Assembly (NCBI GenBank): GCA_002270565.1 | Contig: NQMI01000096.1 | Span: 62,001 to 126,000 of the forward strand | Length of the DNA: 64,000 nucleotides | Source of the DNA: Stenocarpella maydis | Lineage: Eukaryota; Ascomycota; Sordariomycetes; Diaporthales; Diaporthaceae | Direction: 5' to 3' | Shown: positions 22,736 to 32,838 of the stretch, one piece after another | Layout: every line of letters begins with the position of its first letter | Numbering within the stretch: position 1 is the stretch's first letter | Translations under genes and position numbers: made by a program | The notes under the pieces: model-generated | Database searches by the model: none | Seen by the model: the letters and a program-made list of their open reading frames with translations, nothing else | What the model was told of the DNA's origin: nothing

Positions 22736-23602
22736 TAACATCGTCGGCCAGGATTCCGGCCGGGCCCCATTCCGGCCGCCTTTCCCACACAAACTCAAAC
22801 ATTTCAACAAGCTATAATAAATCTAAATATAATACTTAAAAACCCTAACGCTTTATATATATATAATATTTTACATATAATATAGGTAAAAAAATATTTT
22901 TGAATATTTCTAAGTATAATAATTTTAAAAGAATTTTTAAATATAGCTTCTATAAAATGTTAAGCATTCTTAATATTTTCTATGGGAATACTAACATTTA
23001 AAAGAAGTTGCTTATTTAAGAATATTCTTTTTAAGAATGAAATAGAATTTTAGTTTCTTTAATAATATTTATTTTAATATATTTATTATAAATCTTTTAA
23101 GAAATTCTCTCTAAAAAAAGTTATTTAATAATATATTATAAGATTTAAGTTTTCCTATATAAACTTTTTATAAGGAAAATTTAAAAATATTTATATAACC
23201 TTAAGGAAATTTATTATTTGAAAATAACTTTTAAATTAATATTATTCTATATTTATATTATGTATTACATTTTTAATAGACTTAAAGTTTTAATTAATTT
23301 AGTAGTATTAAAAGAAATAATATCTATTAAGGAATCTTAGTATTATATATATAAATCTTAACATTTTATAAACTTTATATTTAAAAATATATTTAAAATA
23401 TTTATAATACATAAAATACTATCTCAATATTATTATAGAAGGAATAATTTAAAATGTTATATTTTGAGCCTAGATTTAGGGTTATCGGATTCAATTTGGA
23501 TTTAATATAAGCTATTAAAAAGTGGGTGTGTTTTGGTGTGAATACACTGTGTGCAGGGTGGCCGGGAATCAGGGGGGGCCGGAATCCGGGGCCACGATGT
23601 TA
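22736..23602. mobile_element. Degraded Tc1/mariner-like element (863 bp) with GC-rich TIRs and TA duplication
   Basis: The left terminus ACATCGTCGGCCAGGATTCC (from 22738) matches the reverse complement of the right terminus ending at 23600 (ACATCGTGGCCCCGGATTCC, reverse complement). The imperfect inverted repeats continue about 45 bp through GGCC-rich blocks to CCCACAC/GTGTG. Both ends abut TA (22736-22737 and 23601-23602), as in Tc1/mariner insertions. The interior is almost entirely A/T and carries no frame, so any transposase has been erased, presumably by RIP. It could instead be a non-autonomous (MITE-like) derivative. Confidence 0.65.
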
Positions 23603-23764
23603 ATGAAAGGCGTGAACGGTGCAAATGTGCTAGTCTGCAGATCTTCTCTGCTTGATGCAAAGTTAAGAAAGGCCATTTTGAACAAGATACCTAGATTTAC
23701 CAAGAGTGCTGGTTAATCCTCAATGTTGCACGTCTCCGGTTTCGGGTTCTCCATCTACATGCTT

Positions 23765-24650
23765 TTACCATGGGATGGTCTCCCCGTTCCATTTGAGAAA
23801 TGAACCCGACATGTCCGGCGTCATACTTTCGACAATGTCCACCATGCCATTGCAAGACTCTACAATGTCTTGGTGGCCTTTCCACCTTGTCAGCCGAGTC
23901 TTGATGAATCCTGGCTCGAAGGCCAGCGTGCTGATTGGAATTTTAGCCTTTTTCAAGTCGATAGACAGTGTTCTCATCTGTTGATTCTCAGCAGACTTTG
24001 CCATCCGGTAGCCAATCGCATCTCCATCGTTGGTGCCAACACTGGCGTCCGAAGAAGTGATGTATACAATTCTGCCAGTTCCGTCATTGTTTATGAGAGG
24101 CAGGAAGTGCTTGACAGTCAACAGTGGACCCTGGACACGATTAGTCTTCTGACAATTCTCTCCCAGTGGATCAGGACGCACCACCACCATGACCTCGAAC
24201 CGTTCCATAAGATCTTCTTTCTCATGCGCCTCCCATTCCAGTGGATAAACCCCTATGCCTAGAAATTGCAAGTATTAACATTGATGATTCTCGTACTTGT
24301 TCAGCATTGGACAGCTTCAAGCCTACCGGCACTGACGAACAATACGTCTATCTTCACTTTCTTCTCCACCAGTGATTGTGCAGCTTCCTTGATAGTCTGT
24401 TCAGATTTCAGGTCAAGCTCAACGACATCAGAGCCTGTAGCTTTGAGCTTGTTTTGAAAATTTTCTTAATTTAGTTGTGTTTGTCAAACGAAGTCATGTT
24501 GAGTTTGCTCACGTCTTCAATGGACGGATCATGTGATGCCAAAGTATCGGGTCTGACGGATCCGATCGTGTGCCAGCTCCGCTCTTTGAAGGTCTTGATG
24601 AGCTTCGTAGGACTCGTAAACGAGGTTACATTTCTTCTCTTTTGGGACTT
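23765..24650 (-). pseudogene. Broken short-chain dehydrogenase/reductase (SDR) gene
   Basis: The minus strand reads the C-terminal two-thirds in one frame. LLTVKHFLPLINN and RIVYITSSDASVG (catalytic Ser region) come first, then YRMAK (Tyr-X3-Lys) and FEPGFIKTRLT, ending SGSFLKWNGETIPW at 23765. Upstream, in another frame, TGSDVVELDLKSEQTIKEAA and KIDVLFVSAGRLE supply the middle, and KLIKTFKERSWHTIGSVRPD near 24575 the first strand region. The cofactor loop TGxxxGxG is lost (FTSPT stands there), and frameshifts and a stop follow VSAGRLEAVQC. The family is clear; the gene is not functional as it stands. Confidence 0.65.
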
Positions 24651-24672
24651 CTAAATCTGGTAGACCAAAAAT

Positions 24673-24969
24673 TTGGAAAGGTTTCTCCTTTTTTTAGAGG
24701 GGCAGGTCAGATATGAACGAGATCGTTGCGGTGATGCTCATTTTGAGAGGACGGGATGGGATTTCTGCAATGGAGATGACTGTCTACAACTCGTAAATGT
24801 GAATTTGAGAACAATAAAAAGGATCTCCAAGCAGTCAGAGGGAACACCCGAGGGCCTTCTCTCAAAAATACGAGGCAAAATCCTAAACGAGTCCCGGATA
24901 GGCATACTGTGTGAGGAGGACCACCTGGAGGGTCACATGTTCTCTCAGGTCCTTGATGAGAACATTTGA
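24673..24969 (+). CDS. Short unassigned ORF, possible gene fragment
   Basis: 98 codons with a balanced composition, including GWDFCNGDDCLQLVNVNLRT and ILCEEDHLEGHMFSQVLDEN, which looks like real protein rather than random sequence. I do not recognise the family. It lies between the SDR relic and the NLR gene, co-oriented with the latter. It could be an exon of a decayed neighbour, and no start or splice context supports a full gene. Confidence 0.25.
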   Translation: MERFLLFLEGQVRYERDRCGDAHFERTGWDFCNGDDCLQLVNVNLRTIKRISKQSEGTPEGLLSKIRGKILNESRIGILCEEDHLEGHMFSQVLDENI

Positions 24970-25415
24970 TTGGTGTGCTGAATCTTGGTTTTGTCACACC
25001 CGTACCCTGCTGGCTAGTTGTTCTGCGGTCGAGGTGTTACATGTGGCGTCTTATCTGCAGAATGTTGTGAAACTCGGGCAGTCCTGCATTAACCCGTTCA
25101 CCTAACAAGGCTATCATTGCCATGCATCACACTGGAATGGGTGGAGAGAGGGACGCGCTTGAGGCTCTGCAGTACACAAATGTGTCTGTTGGTATTTTGC
25201 CTCCCTTGGGATGGCTTATCTTACTTGAACGTCAGCACTCCCCACACTTAGGCGCCCACACTTTCTTGATGTTCAATGTGGCTCCACCAGCACTGAGAGC
25301 TATATTTCTCATGAAGAGAATTATATTTACTTGCTGTTGGCAAACATAAGGGCCCTGCGCTTGCTTCTAATTGGACATTTCTTCTTCCCCGAGACTCGCC
25401 CGGATATCTGATGTC

Positions 25416-28400
25416 ATGACCCAGCCATCTCCCAGGACAGATGTTTCCAGACTCAGGAGACTTCATACTAATGCGACGGATGGTGATGGAGATTATGTTG
25501 CAAAGTACTCAACCCCCGTTCATCCGTTATGTTGCGTCCTGACTGAAATGCAAATCATAGTATCATCTGTGTTCCAGAACTTCGGAGTCTGAAGAATGAA
25601 GTCACCTGTGACTGGTTCCACGATTACACGACGAGATGCCCTGGAAAAGTTCAAGTCATTCAATACCATTACTCGTGGAGAGATCAAAGGCGTCATGTCT
25701 GGTCCGAATTGATCTTGAGGAGTGAGGATCTGCTCACACTCATCCAAAAGGACGAGCAGAGTGTCGGGGTGAGAAACCTACTAGGCAATGTGTAAAGTTG
25801 GGCTAGCTGACATTATACAGCTGGGATCACGCCCACTCATACTCGCCGGCCATGGCCTAGGTGGTCTAGTGGTGAAGAAGGTCAGTTTTCGTCAAATCGA
25901 CTAGCTGACGTCAATGAATATGTGTCGGCTGACTATCCCTTAGGCCGCTGCAATCATTTTTGACACACACAATGATGGCAGGTTTCGTGGCTGGAGTGAC
26001 CTGATTGCAGGCCTCATATTGTTTGGGACGCCACACCCTACTCAGGTTCACAAGGAGAATCATTCAGTACTCAGTGATCTCCTCCGGTATTATTTTCAAT
26101 CAAGCGGCAGAAGCATTGTTGATGCGGAGTTTGCTGCTGGTACTGTATTGAAGATATCTGAGAAGTTCGAAGAAGTGGTCACTAGCATTCCTGTCCTCTC
26201 TGTCTATGAAATCAAAGAAACCAAAATTGGGAAGACCTTTCTGAGGACGAAGAGAAGGCTGGTAAGCAAACAAAAAATTCCTCGAAACGTGTCTATTCTC
26301 TAAAATTTGAACAGCTTGTAGGGAAGCAGCTTTCATTGACATCTGCCGAGAAGGAAAGCTCAACTGGATTAAACAGTGATCATGATGATGTTTGCATTTT
26401 AGTTCATGGAAGCCCGGCATATTCTGAATTTATTCGTCTGCTTCAAGGTATCATGGAATCATCAGACCTCAGTGGTTCAGACACCAGGCCTTTGTGTGCG
26501 TTGGTTTAATCATTCTACTGACTCGTTGGAAATGTGCAAAATATTGATTGTATCTGGAACAGCAATGATCACGCCGATCTCTGTGACATGGCCTTCCAGC
26601 GAGATGGATGACGCTGAGTATTCGCAGGAGCTGGTCGAAAGCGCAGGCTCTTCAAGTGCGCTGGTCGCTGAACTCGAGACAGTCGACTTGTCTGGGCGGC
26701 TGGTCAAACCTAAGTTACCATGCTATTTTGTCACTGCTGGAACCAATACTCTCACTCCATTCTTCACAGGCCGAATCGACACGATAAATAAACTTTCTGA
26801 GGCACTGCTACCTCCAAATGACACTGGAGCCCGGTTTAAGCTGCGCAGCTTCACTCTTTGCGGAATCGGAGGGCTCGGAAAGACACAGCTCACCTTGAAG
26901 TTTGTGTTAGATCATTTGAGCAGATACGATGCGGTTTTCTGGATTCCTTCAGAAGATAGAGAAAGTATTGAGAGCGCTTTTACGGACATTGCTGTTCGAT
27001 TGGAGCTGCTCAGTCGTGCTGAGTCTAGAGATCGCCTACTTACCAAGAATACGGTGCTCGACTGGCTGAGAAACCCATGGAAAGACGTTCCGAGCGACCC
27101 CGAAGACTCAGTATCACCCACAGATGACTACGCTAATTGGTTGTTGGTGTTTGATGGGGCTGAGAGTCCCGCGCTGTTACGAGAGTTCACACCCATGACC
27201 GGCCCCGGTGCTGTTGTGGTCACAAGCCGTGACCCCTTTGCGAAGAACTATTTGTCAGCAGGCGCTGGCATGGACTTATCTACACTCGAAGCAGATTCTG
27301 CACTCCGACTGCTTCAAAGCTTGACATATGAGATATCAACAGCTGAAGAAATGGATATTGCAAGGTCGTTGGTCTCCAGGCTTGATTGTCTGCCCATCGC
27401 GATCATCCATGGTGCCGGAGTAATCAATGGTCAAGGCTTGAATTTTCAGGAGTATCTCTCATACTATGAGAAAGATTCAGGTATCAGAGGGGCCGGATCA
27501 AGATTTGAGGCTTTGGCCCTCACTCAAGCTGGTTCGTATGCACAGACCTTGGGTACCGTCTGGGCTATCGAAGGCATGGAAGCGGGACCGAAGGCTTTGC
27601 TGAATGTCTTGTCTCTCATTCATCATGCCTCAATCCAGGAAGACATCTTGAAACAAGACCTTGAGTATACAATTTCGGCAAAATATCCACAGCGAGACCA
27701 ATTCATCGACGCCCGTTCGGCCTTGATCAAAAGCTTTCTGATAAATAGGGCCAAGGTTCAGAAGGTCATTTCTCTTCACCTCGTGGTCCAAGACGTCTCT
27801 CGACAGTACATGAAAGCTTCGGAGCTTGACAATGCATTTTCAACGGCAGTACGTCTCATAGCAGAGAGATGGAAAGAAGATCGCTTCAACACGGCCTTTG
27901 AACATCGACTTGCAGAGTGGCAGGTAGCAGACACCTACGTGCCTCACATAATGAGTCTTGCGAGGCATTTCCAGACCTACCAGCCGACTGTCGAAGTTCA
28001 CGTCTTGTCATCTTTTATGAGTCTTGTTGCTAGGACCAGCGAGTCAGTACAGCCGTTCATAACATCTAAGCTCGGACTGACCCTCAATGCAGACAACTAC
28101 AAGAAAGATGCAACTGGGAGAACAGCCTTCAACTGGCTGAGTTTGCCATGGGTATACTTGAGAGTCACCAAGAAAGCATGGGAGAGATCTATGCGGACGT
28201 TCTCATGGCGTTATCTTCCATCCATCATTGTCTAGGCCATGCAAAGCAGGGCCTGAAGTATGCGGAACTCCACTTCAAGCAGAGGAACATGGTGCATGAC
28301 GCTCAGGGGGATGATTCTGACGAGTCCTTCCGTGCCATGGCATACACAGAGCTCTCAGTTGCTTGGCTCCTGAACGAGAACTACGATAAAGCCGTTAACT

Positions 28401-29163
28401 TGGCGATGAAGGGAAGAGAGATCTTGGAAAAGACGCCAGAGTATACTGCCGACAGGTACTGGCCCCATTGGGCAGACTACCATGTTTCCTGGGGTTACAT
28501 TGGTCTTGGAAAGTCTGAGCTAGCACGGCCAATCCTGAACAGGATGCTACAATGGCGTAACCGTCATTATGGAGAGAACACTACAGAGTCAATGAAGTAC
28601 GTCAACCGCATTCGGATCGTGGAACCGGATCCCACTAATGTATCGATATAGGACCGCATATGCCTTGCAGATCCTGGGGATTGTTGACGAAAATGCGGGC
28701 CAGATAGATGTGGCTATCACAAACTGGGAGCGTTCTTTAATCTTGTTCTGCAAGACCGAAGGTGACAGCTCCTACCGGACAAACCAGGTCAGGGTGAAGC
28801 TTGGGGAGTATTACGGTAAACTAGGGAAACCGGAAGCTGCAAGGTAAGTTCCAAGTGCACAAAAACCATCTCTGCAAGCTTTCGGGGCCAGTTCTGACAC
28901 AGCTCAGAGTGATGTTTGACACCGCTCTGAGATATTTTCCTGGGAAACCCTACTACAAAGCGGAACGGGCCCGAACTCTTTTCAAGAAATCACAATTTCT
29001 GCAGTCCCAAGGTGACTCGGATGAGGCTGAGGAACTCAGGCACCAGGCTCAACATACACTCCAGGAACTTCGATCACAAGGGAGCGGAGAGATGCAAAGC
29101 GAGCGGAGAATCCCAAACGCGGACTCAGATTTCCATGCTGCAGTTATGATTATGTCACGATAA
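25416..29163 (+). CDS. NLR-type receptor: alpha/beta-hydrolase fold + NB-ARC + TPR
   Basis: Nine exons: 25416-25504, 25561-25768, 25821-25880, 25944-26261, 26315-26447, 26488-28042, 28093-28596, 28652-28843, 28908-29163; 1104 aa, frame closed throughout. Residues ~25-230 form an alpha/beta-hydrolase-like domain (IICVPELRS; LILAGHGLGGLVVKK at 105-119; ILFGTPHP). The nucleophile elbow is GHGLGG, with Gly where Ser is expected. NB-ARC: Walker A GIGGLGKT (395-402), Walker B LLVFD (488-492), sensor VVTSRD (513-518) and LDCLPIAI (GLPL-like, from 568). Residues ~780-1080 form a TPR-like helical array (LAEFAMGILESH, GIVDENAGQIDVAITNWERS). Such fungal STAND proteins act in non-self recognition and heterokaryon incompatibility; the trigger is unknown. 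Introns are short (40-64 bp). Confidence 0.88.
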
Positions 29164-29459
29164 GTGTTGGATCAAACGGCCTTCATATCAATTGCCTTTG
29201 CACATGGGTGGAACTGGTTCACTGGGCCCGGCAATTTGACTTTTCCGATTCCCTTTCGCAACTGTTGCAATGAATACGGCGTAAATGTGGTTGGTTTTTT
29301 GATATATTTGCCTGACTCACACTCCTATGGTTATATGTACGTACTTTACAGAAACAAATTTGTTATTTACAGGAACTTTCCAAGCTCGCGCCTTACTCCA
29401 TGAAGCTTTTGAAACCACGGAAGTAGGGAAGGGAGAGTATATTCAGCAATATGATGAGT
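29164..29459. other. NLR 3' flank
   Basis: Short tail after the NLR stop; one small hydrophobic frame (29164-29403) without recognisable features. Probably 3' UTR. Confidence 0.4.
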
Positions 29460-29477
29460 AACTAGGCCTAGGAAATA

Positions 29478-29556
29478 CCCATAGATGGGTAATTACCCAG
29501 TGGGTACCCATGGACCCATGGGTAAATATAGGGATAAAATTACCTATAGGTCCTAA
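29478..29556. repeat. Cluster of nested palindromes (GGGTAATTACCC, GGGTACCC, CCCATGGACCCATGGG)
   Basis: Within 80 bp lie GGGTAATTACCC (perfect), GGGTACCC (perfect), the near-palindrome CCCATGGACCCATGGG and AATTACCTATAGGT-like copies. All are variants of one GGGTA/TACCC half-site. Arrays of such half-sites are known from the subterminal regions of hAT-type DNA transposons, but no matching TIR or transposase was found here. Confidence 0.5.
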
Positions 29557-29641
29557 ATAGATACCTATAAGTTCTACTTTTAATACTATAAAATTAATAG
29601 TTTTATTTCTATACTAAGTTTCTATTCTTTATATCTAATGA

Positions 29642-29846
29642 TGTTGGAATAGCACTTAGGATCGCACATCAGTATGGGGACGAGGTGGCTTAGTCAGCCA
29701 CCTAGGTACCGCACGGAGGCCTTAAGCCCCTACCGTGTGCTTCCCCTCCCTCGTTTCAGAACCTAGATAGATCATCGAATAACAGAACCAGTTCGACAAC
29801 CACTGTACGTACGTACCAACAGCCATATGGCAAAGGCCATTCAACA
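29642..29846 (+). repeat. Possible short solo LTR (205 bp)
   Basis: Starts TGTTGGAATAG and ends CCATTCAACA, giving TG..CA ends with a 5-bp inverted terminus TGTTG/CAACA. GC content is normal inside an AT-saturated block. The flanking pentamers (AATGA and AATTT) do not match convincingly, so insertion structure is unproven. Confidence 0.35.
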
Positions 29847-30528
29847 AATTTCGAATTATTTCTTTTAAATCTTATCTTTATAAATAAGCTTAATATTTCT
29901 AAACTTAATACCTAAAGCTTATATATTTTATTATTAAAACCTTTAATTATCTATATTGATAAGATCCATATGTATATTATTACAATCCGTCTTAATATTA
30001 AAATAACTAAATAATATAGGTTTAAGCCTAAATTAATTTTATATTAAATAAATTCAGAAATAAAAATAATACTATAAGATCCTATGAATTACTATACTAA
30101 GGCGAAAATTCTTTAATCTCAGAATAATATAATTACTACAAATAATATAAAGATTAATAGCTAATAAATATTAAATAAAACAATTAAAATATAGATTCAA
30201 ATAAATATATTATTTTTATACATAGTAATATAGTTCTTAATAACGTTTTATAAGATAAAAAGGGTAAATACTTAAAAAAAATATATAAGTTATAATAATA
30301 TCTTAAGTAATTTCTTAAATTAAATATTAAAAAAGAGCCTTTAAGATTAAGAGTTTAATAAATACTTAAAAATATTAAATTTACTTTAGTTTAGTTAATT
30401 ATTTAGTCTTTTTTAGTTACTTTTAGTCTGAATAAAAAACTAAACTAGCTGAACTAATTTCAACCCTGATAACGACTACCTATTGGTCTCATGAGTTGCA
30501 AACCCGGATATACAGTATTCGACCAACG
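29847..30528. other. AT-saturated block, no gene
   Basis: About 630 bp of very low GC with no frame. Its end near 30430-30470 (ACTAAACTAGCTGAACTAAT then TTCAACCCTG) could be the terminus of a DNA transposon, but no partner was found. Confidence 0.5.
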
Positions 30529-32267
30529 TTATGCCCAGTATTCTCGCTCACCATCCATCATACCAGTCGCTCGCCTCCCCATTTGTCCCGTCAAGATGCT
30601 GGACTTGGCCCTTCTTAAAAACTCACCGTCTGACTTCGATCCCAGTATGCCGTTGCCATCCTTGTCCCACACCAGCTTACCCCGAAGGAACACCCAACGG
30701 GGCCAGTTACGGACCTCGATGCCCTCAAACGGGGTATAGTCAATCCTGTGATGAAGAATATCATTGCTGATCTTGAACGCACCCTTCTCCTTGTTCGGAT
30801 CTAGCTCTCCACGACAATATCGGGCAGGACCTGAAGATCCCGATGAGTCTTGCAGGGCTGGGGGCCTCTCGGGGTACCATATCACCAAGTCGGCATCGAA
30901 ACCCGGCAGCAGGCTCCCCTTGCGATCCCCCAAGCCATACAGCCTTGCTGGATTCGTCGAAGTCAGCGCCACAAATCGAGGCAGCGAGATGCGGATCCTG
31001 TCATCGTGGAATCGATACCCGAGCGTCGGGTCAAACGTCCTGTCGAATACCAGAGGCAGCCGTGTCTCTATGCCAGGCAGCCCATTCGGCACAAAGCGGA
31101 AGTCAGAGTGGACACAGCCATGCTCGTCCACAGAAGACGTAGCCATCGCCTTGCCCTTCTTACCAGCCGGGTGATCAAACGTAGCGGGCGCATGGTCCGA
31201 GCTGATGGTGGTGAAGGTCCCGTTCGCGACACTCCTCCACATCTCCTCCAGGTCCCCCGCGTCATGCCTCAGCGGCGGCGCACAGATATGCTTGGAGCCC
31301 TCGACATCCCTCGGCCCAGACCGCAGCCTCTCGCTGACGAGATACAGGTAGTGCGGGCACGTCTCGGCGTGCACGGGAAGCAGGCGGCCCTGCGCGTCGG
31401 CGGCGTGCTGCACGGCCCGCGGCGCCGACATGTGCACCAGCAGGATCGGCGCGTCCGTGACCTCGGCGAGGCTGATGGCGCGGTACGTCGCCTCGGCCTC
31501 GGCGGCCTGCGGCCGCGCCACCGAGTGGAAGAAGGTCCCCGTGTTGCCGGCCCTCGCGAGCCGCGCCGTGATGGCGGCGATCATGTCGCTGTTCTCGGCG
31601 TGGATCATGGTGGTGATGCCCAGGCCGCGCGCGCGCATCATCACGCCGAAGAGGTCCGCGTCGCCGAGCTTCATGGGCTCGTACGTCATGTAGAGCTTGA
31701 CGCTTGAGATGCCTTCCCTGGCGACCAGCTGGGGCAGTTCGTCCTCGAGGACCTTCTCGGTCGGGTTGGTCAGGATGACATGGAAGCCATAGTCGCAGTA
31801 CGAGTTCCCAGTCGCTTTCTTGTGGTAGGCTTCCAGGGCCGGGTAGAGGCTGTCCTCATGACGCTTCTGTGAGGCAAATGCGATGATGGTGGTGTTGCCT
31901 CCCGCGAGGGCTGACCGCGAGCCTGTCTCCCAGGTGTCGCCGGTAGGAGAGTTGTCTTGTTCTATATGGACGTGCGAGTCGACACCACTTGACTGATTGT
32001 TGAGCCATTGTATTCATCTCTGGGGCAAGACGGGGGACTCACCCGGGTGTGATGTACGCTCCCTCTGCGTCGACGACGACGGTCTCCGGGCCGCCATCCA
32101 GACCGTAGCCTAACAGTGCTATTTTGCCATCTTTGATGCCGATTTCGATGCCGAGGGGGAGGACCTCGGTGGCAGTGACCTGCACATGTATTAGCCGGAG
32201 GGATCGGTGATAAAAAGTCTCAAATACGACTCACAATGCGCCCATTTCTGATAATTGTATCCAGCAT
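30529..32267 (-). CDS. Dihydropyrimidinase / D-hydantoinase-type cyclic amidohydrolase
   Basis: Exons 32267-32235, 32179-32043 and 31987-30529 with two 55-bp introns; 542 aa, the usual length. The first exon encodes only MLDTIIRNGRI, and the join to VTATEVLPLG restores the family N-terminus. Metal ligands expected for the binuclear centre are present: His62 and His64 (DSHVHIEQ), the carbamylated Lys154 (SSVKLYMTYE), His186 (MIHAEN), His242 (VHMSAP) and Asp321 (SSDHAP). The enzyme opens cyclic amides (dihydrouracil, 5-substituted hydantoins) to N-carbamoyl compounds in the cytosol. It is divergent from a carbamoylase that would take its product onward. The substrate preference cannot be read from sequence. 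Confidence 0.93.
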
Positions 32268-32838
32268 CCCGTCTGCCTTGTGAAACCAAGTATCCAGAAG
32301 TACAGATATTCTGAGAACTGAATACAGGCCAGATGCACTTTATTGACCAATCGTCCAGGGTATCCGGACAGCAAGTGCCCAGGAGAATATAGGGTAACAC
32401 AAGAATGCCAAGAAAATGCTTCTCAAAATCCGAAGGTTCTAAGTTGCCGATCTACTATGGTCTGGAGATGCCCTCTGGTGCTTATCATAGAGGCCTGGGA
32501 AGTTGGTTCCACCTTTCTTTTCCGACTTGCGCGCCGAGATATGCCCGCCGGACCCATTGCAGCATCATCACCTTCATAAGTTGGTCCTCGAAGCGGGGTC
32601 GGTGTGGTTTCGGCGGCGGAGGCCCATGTCGGCGCTGGCCGGCAGCTTTCGATCGTGAGGGCCGCTGCCGGTTCCGATGCGGACCAGCTGATAAGACCCG
32701 GCACTGCATGTGGCTCTGGGTCAGATCTTGCATATATACGACCGAGTCCAGTGGTAGTCATGCCAAATAATCTGTTTTGGAATGCTGATGGGATTGACTA
32801 CCCTAGCATAAATACTTCACAAAATACTAGTCACGGCC
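32268..32838. promoter_or_regulatory. Shared divergent upstream region of hydantoinase and carbamoylase genes
   Basis: 571 bp separate the two starts. No conserved coding frame is seen. The position implies a bidirectional promoter controlling two consecutive enzymes; no specific binding site is claimed. Confidence 0.55.

Noticed and set aside
30850..31707. 285-codon plus-strand ORF opposite the hydantoinase
   Set aside because: Antisense shadow of a confidently assigned gene; Arg/His/Gly-rich composition typical of reverse frames.
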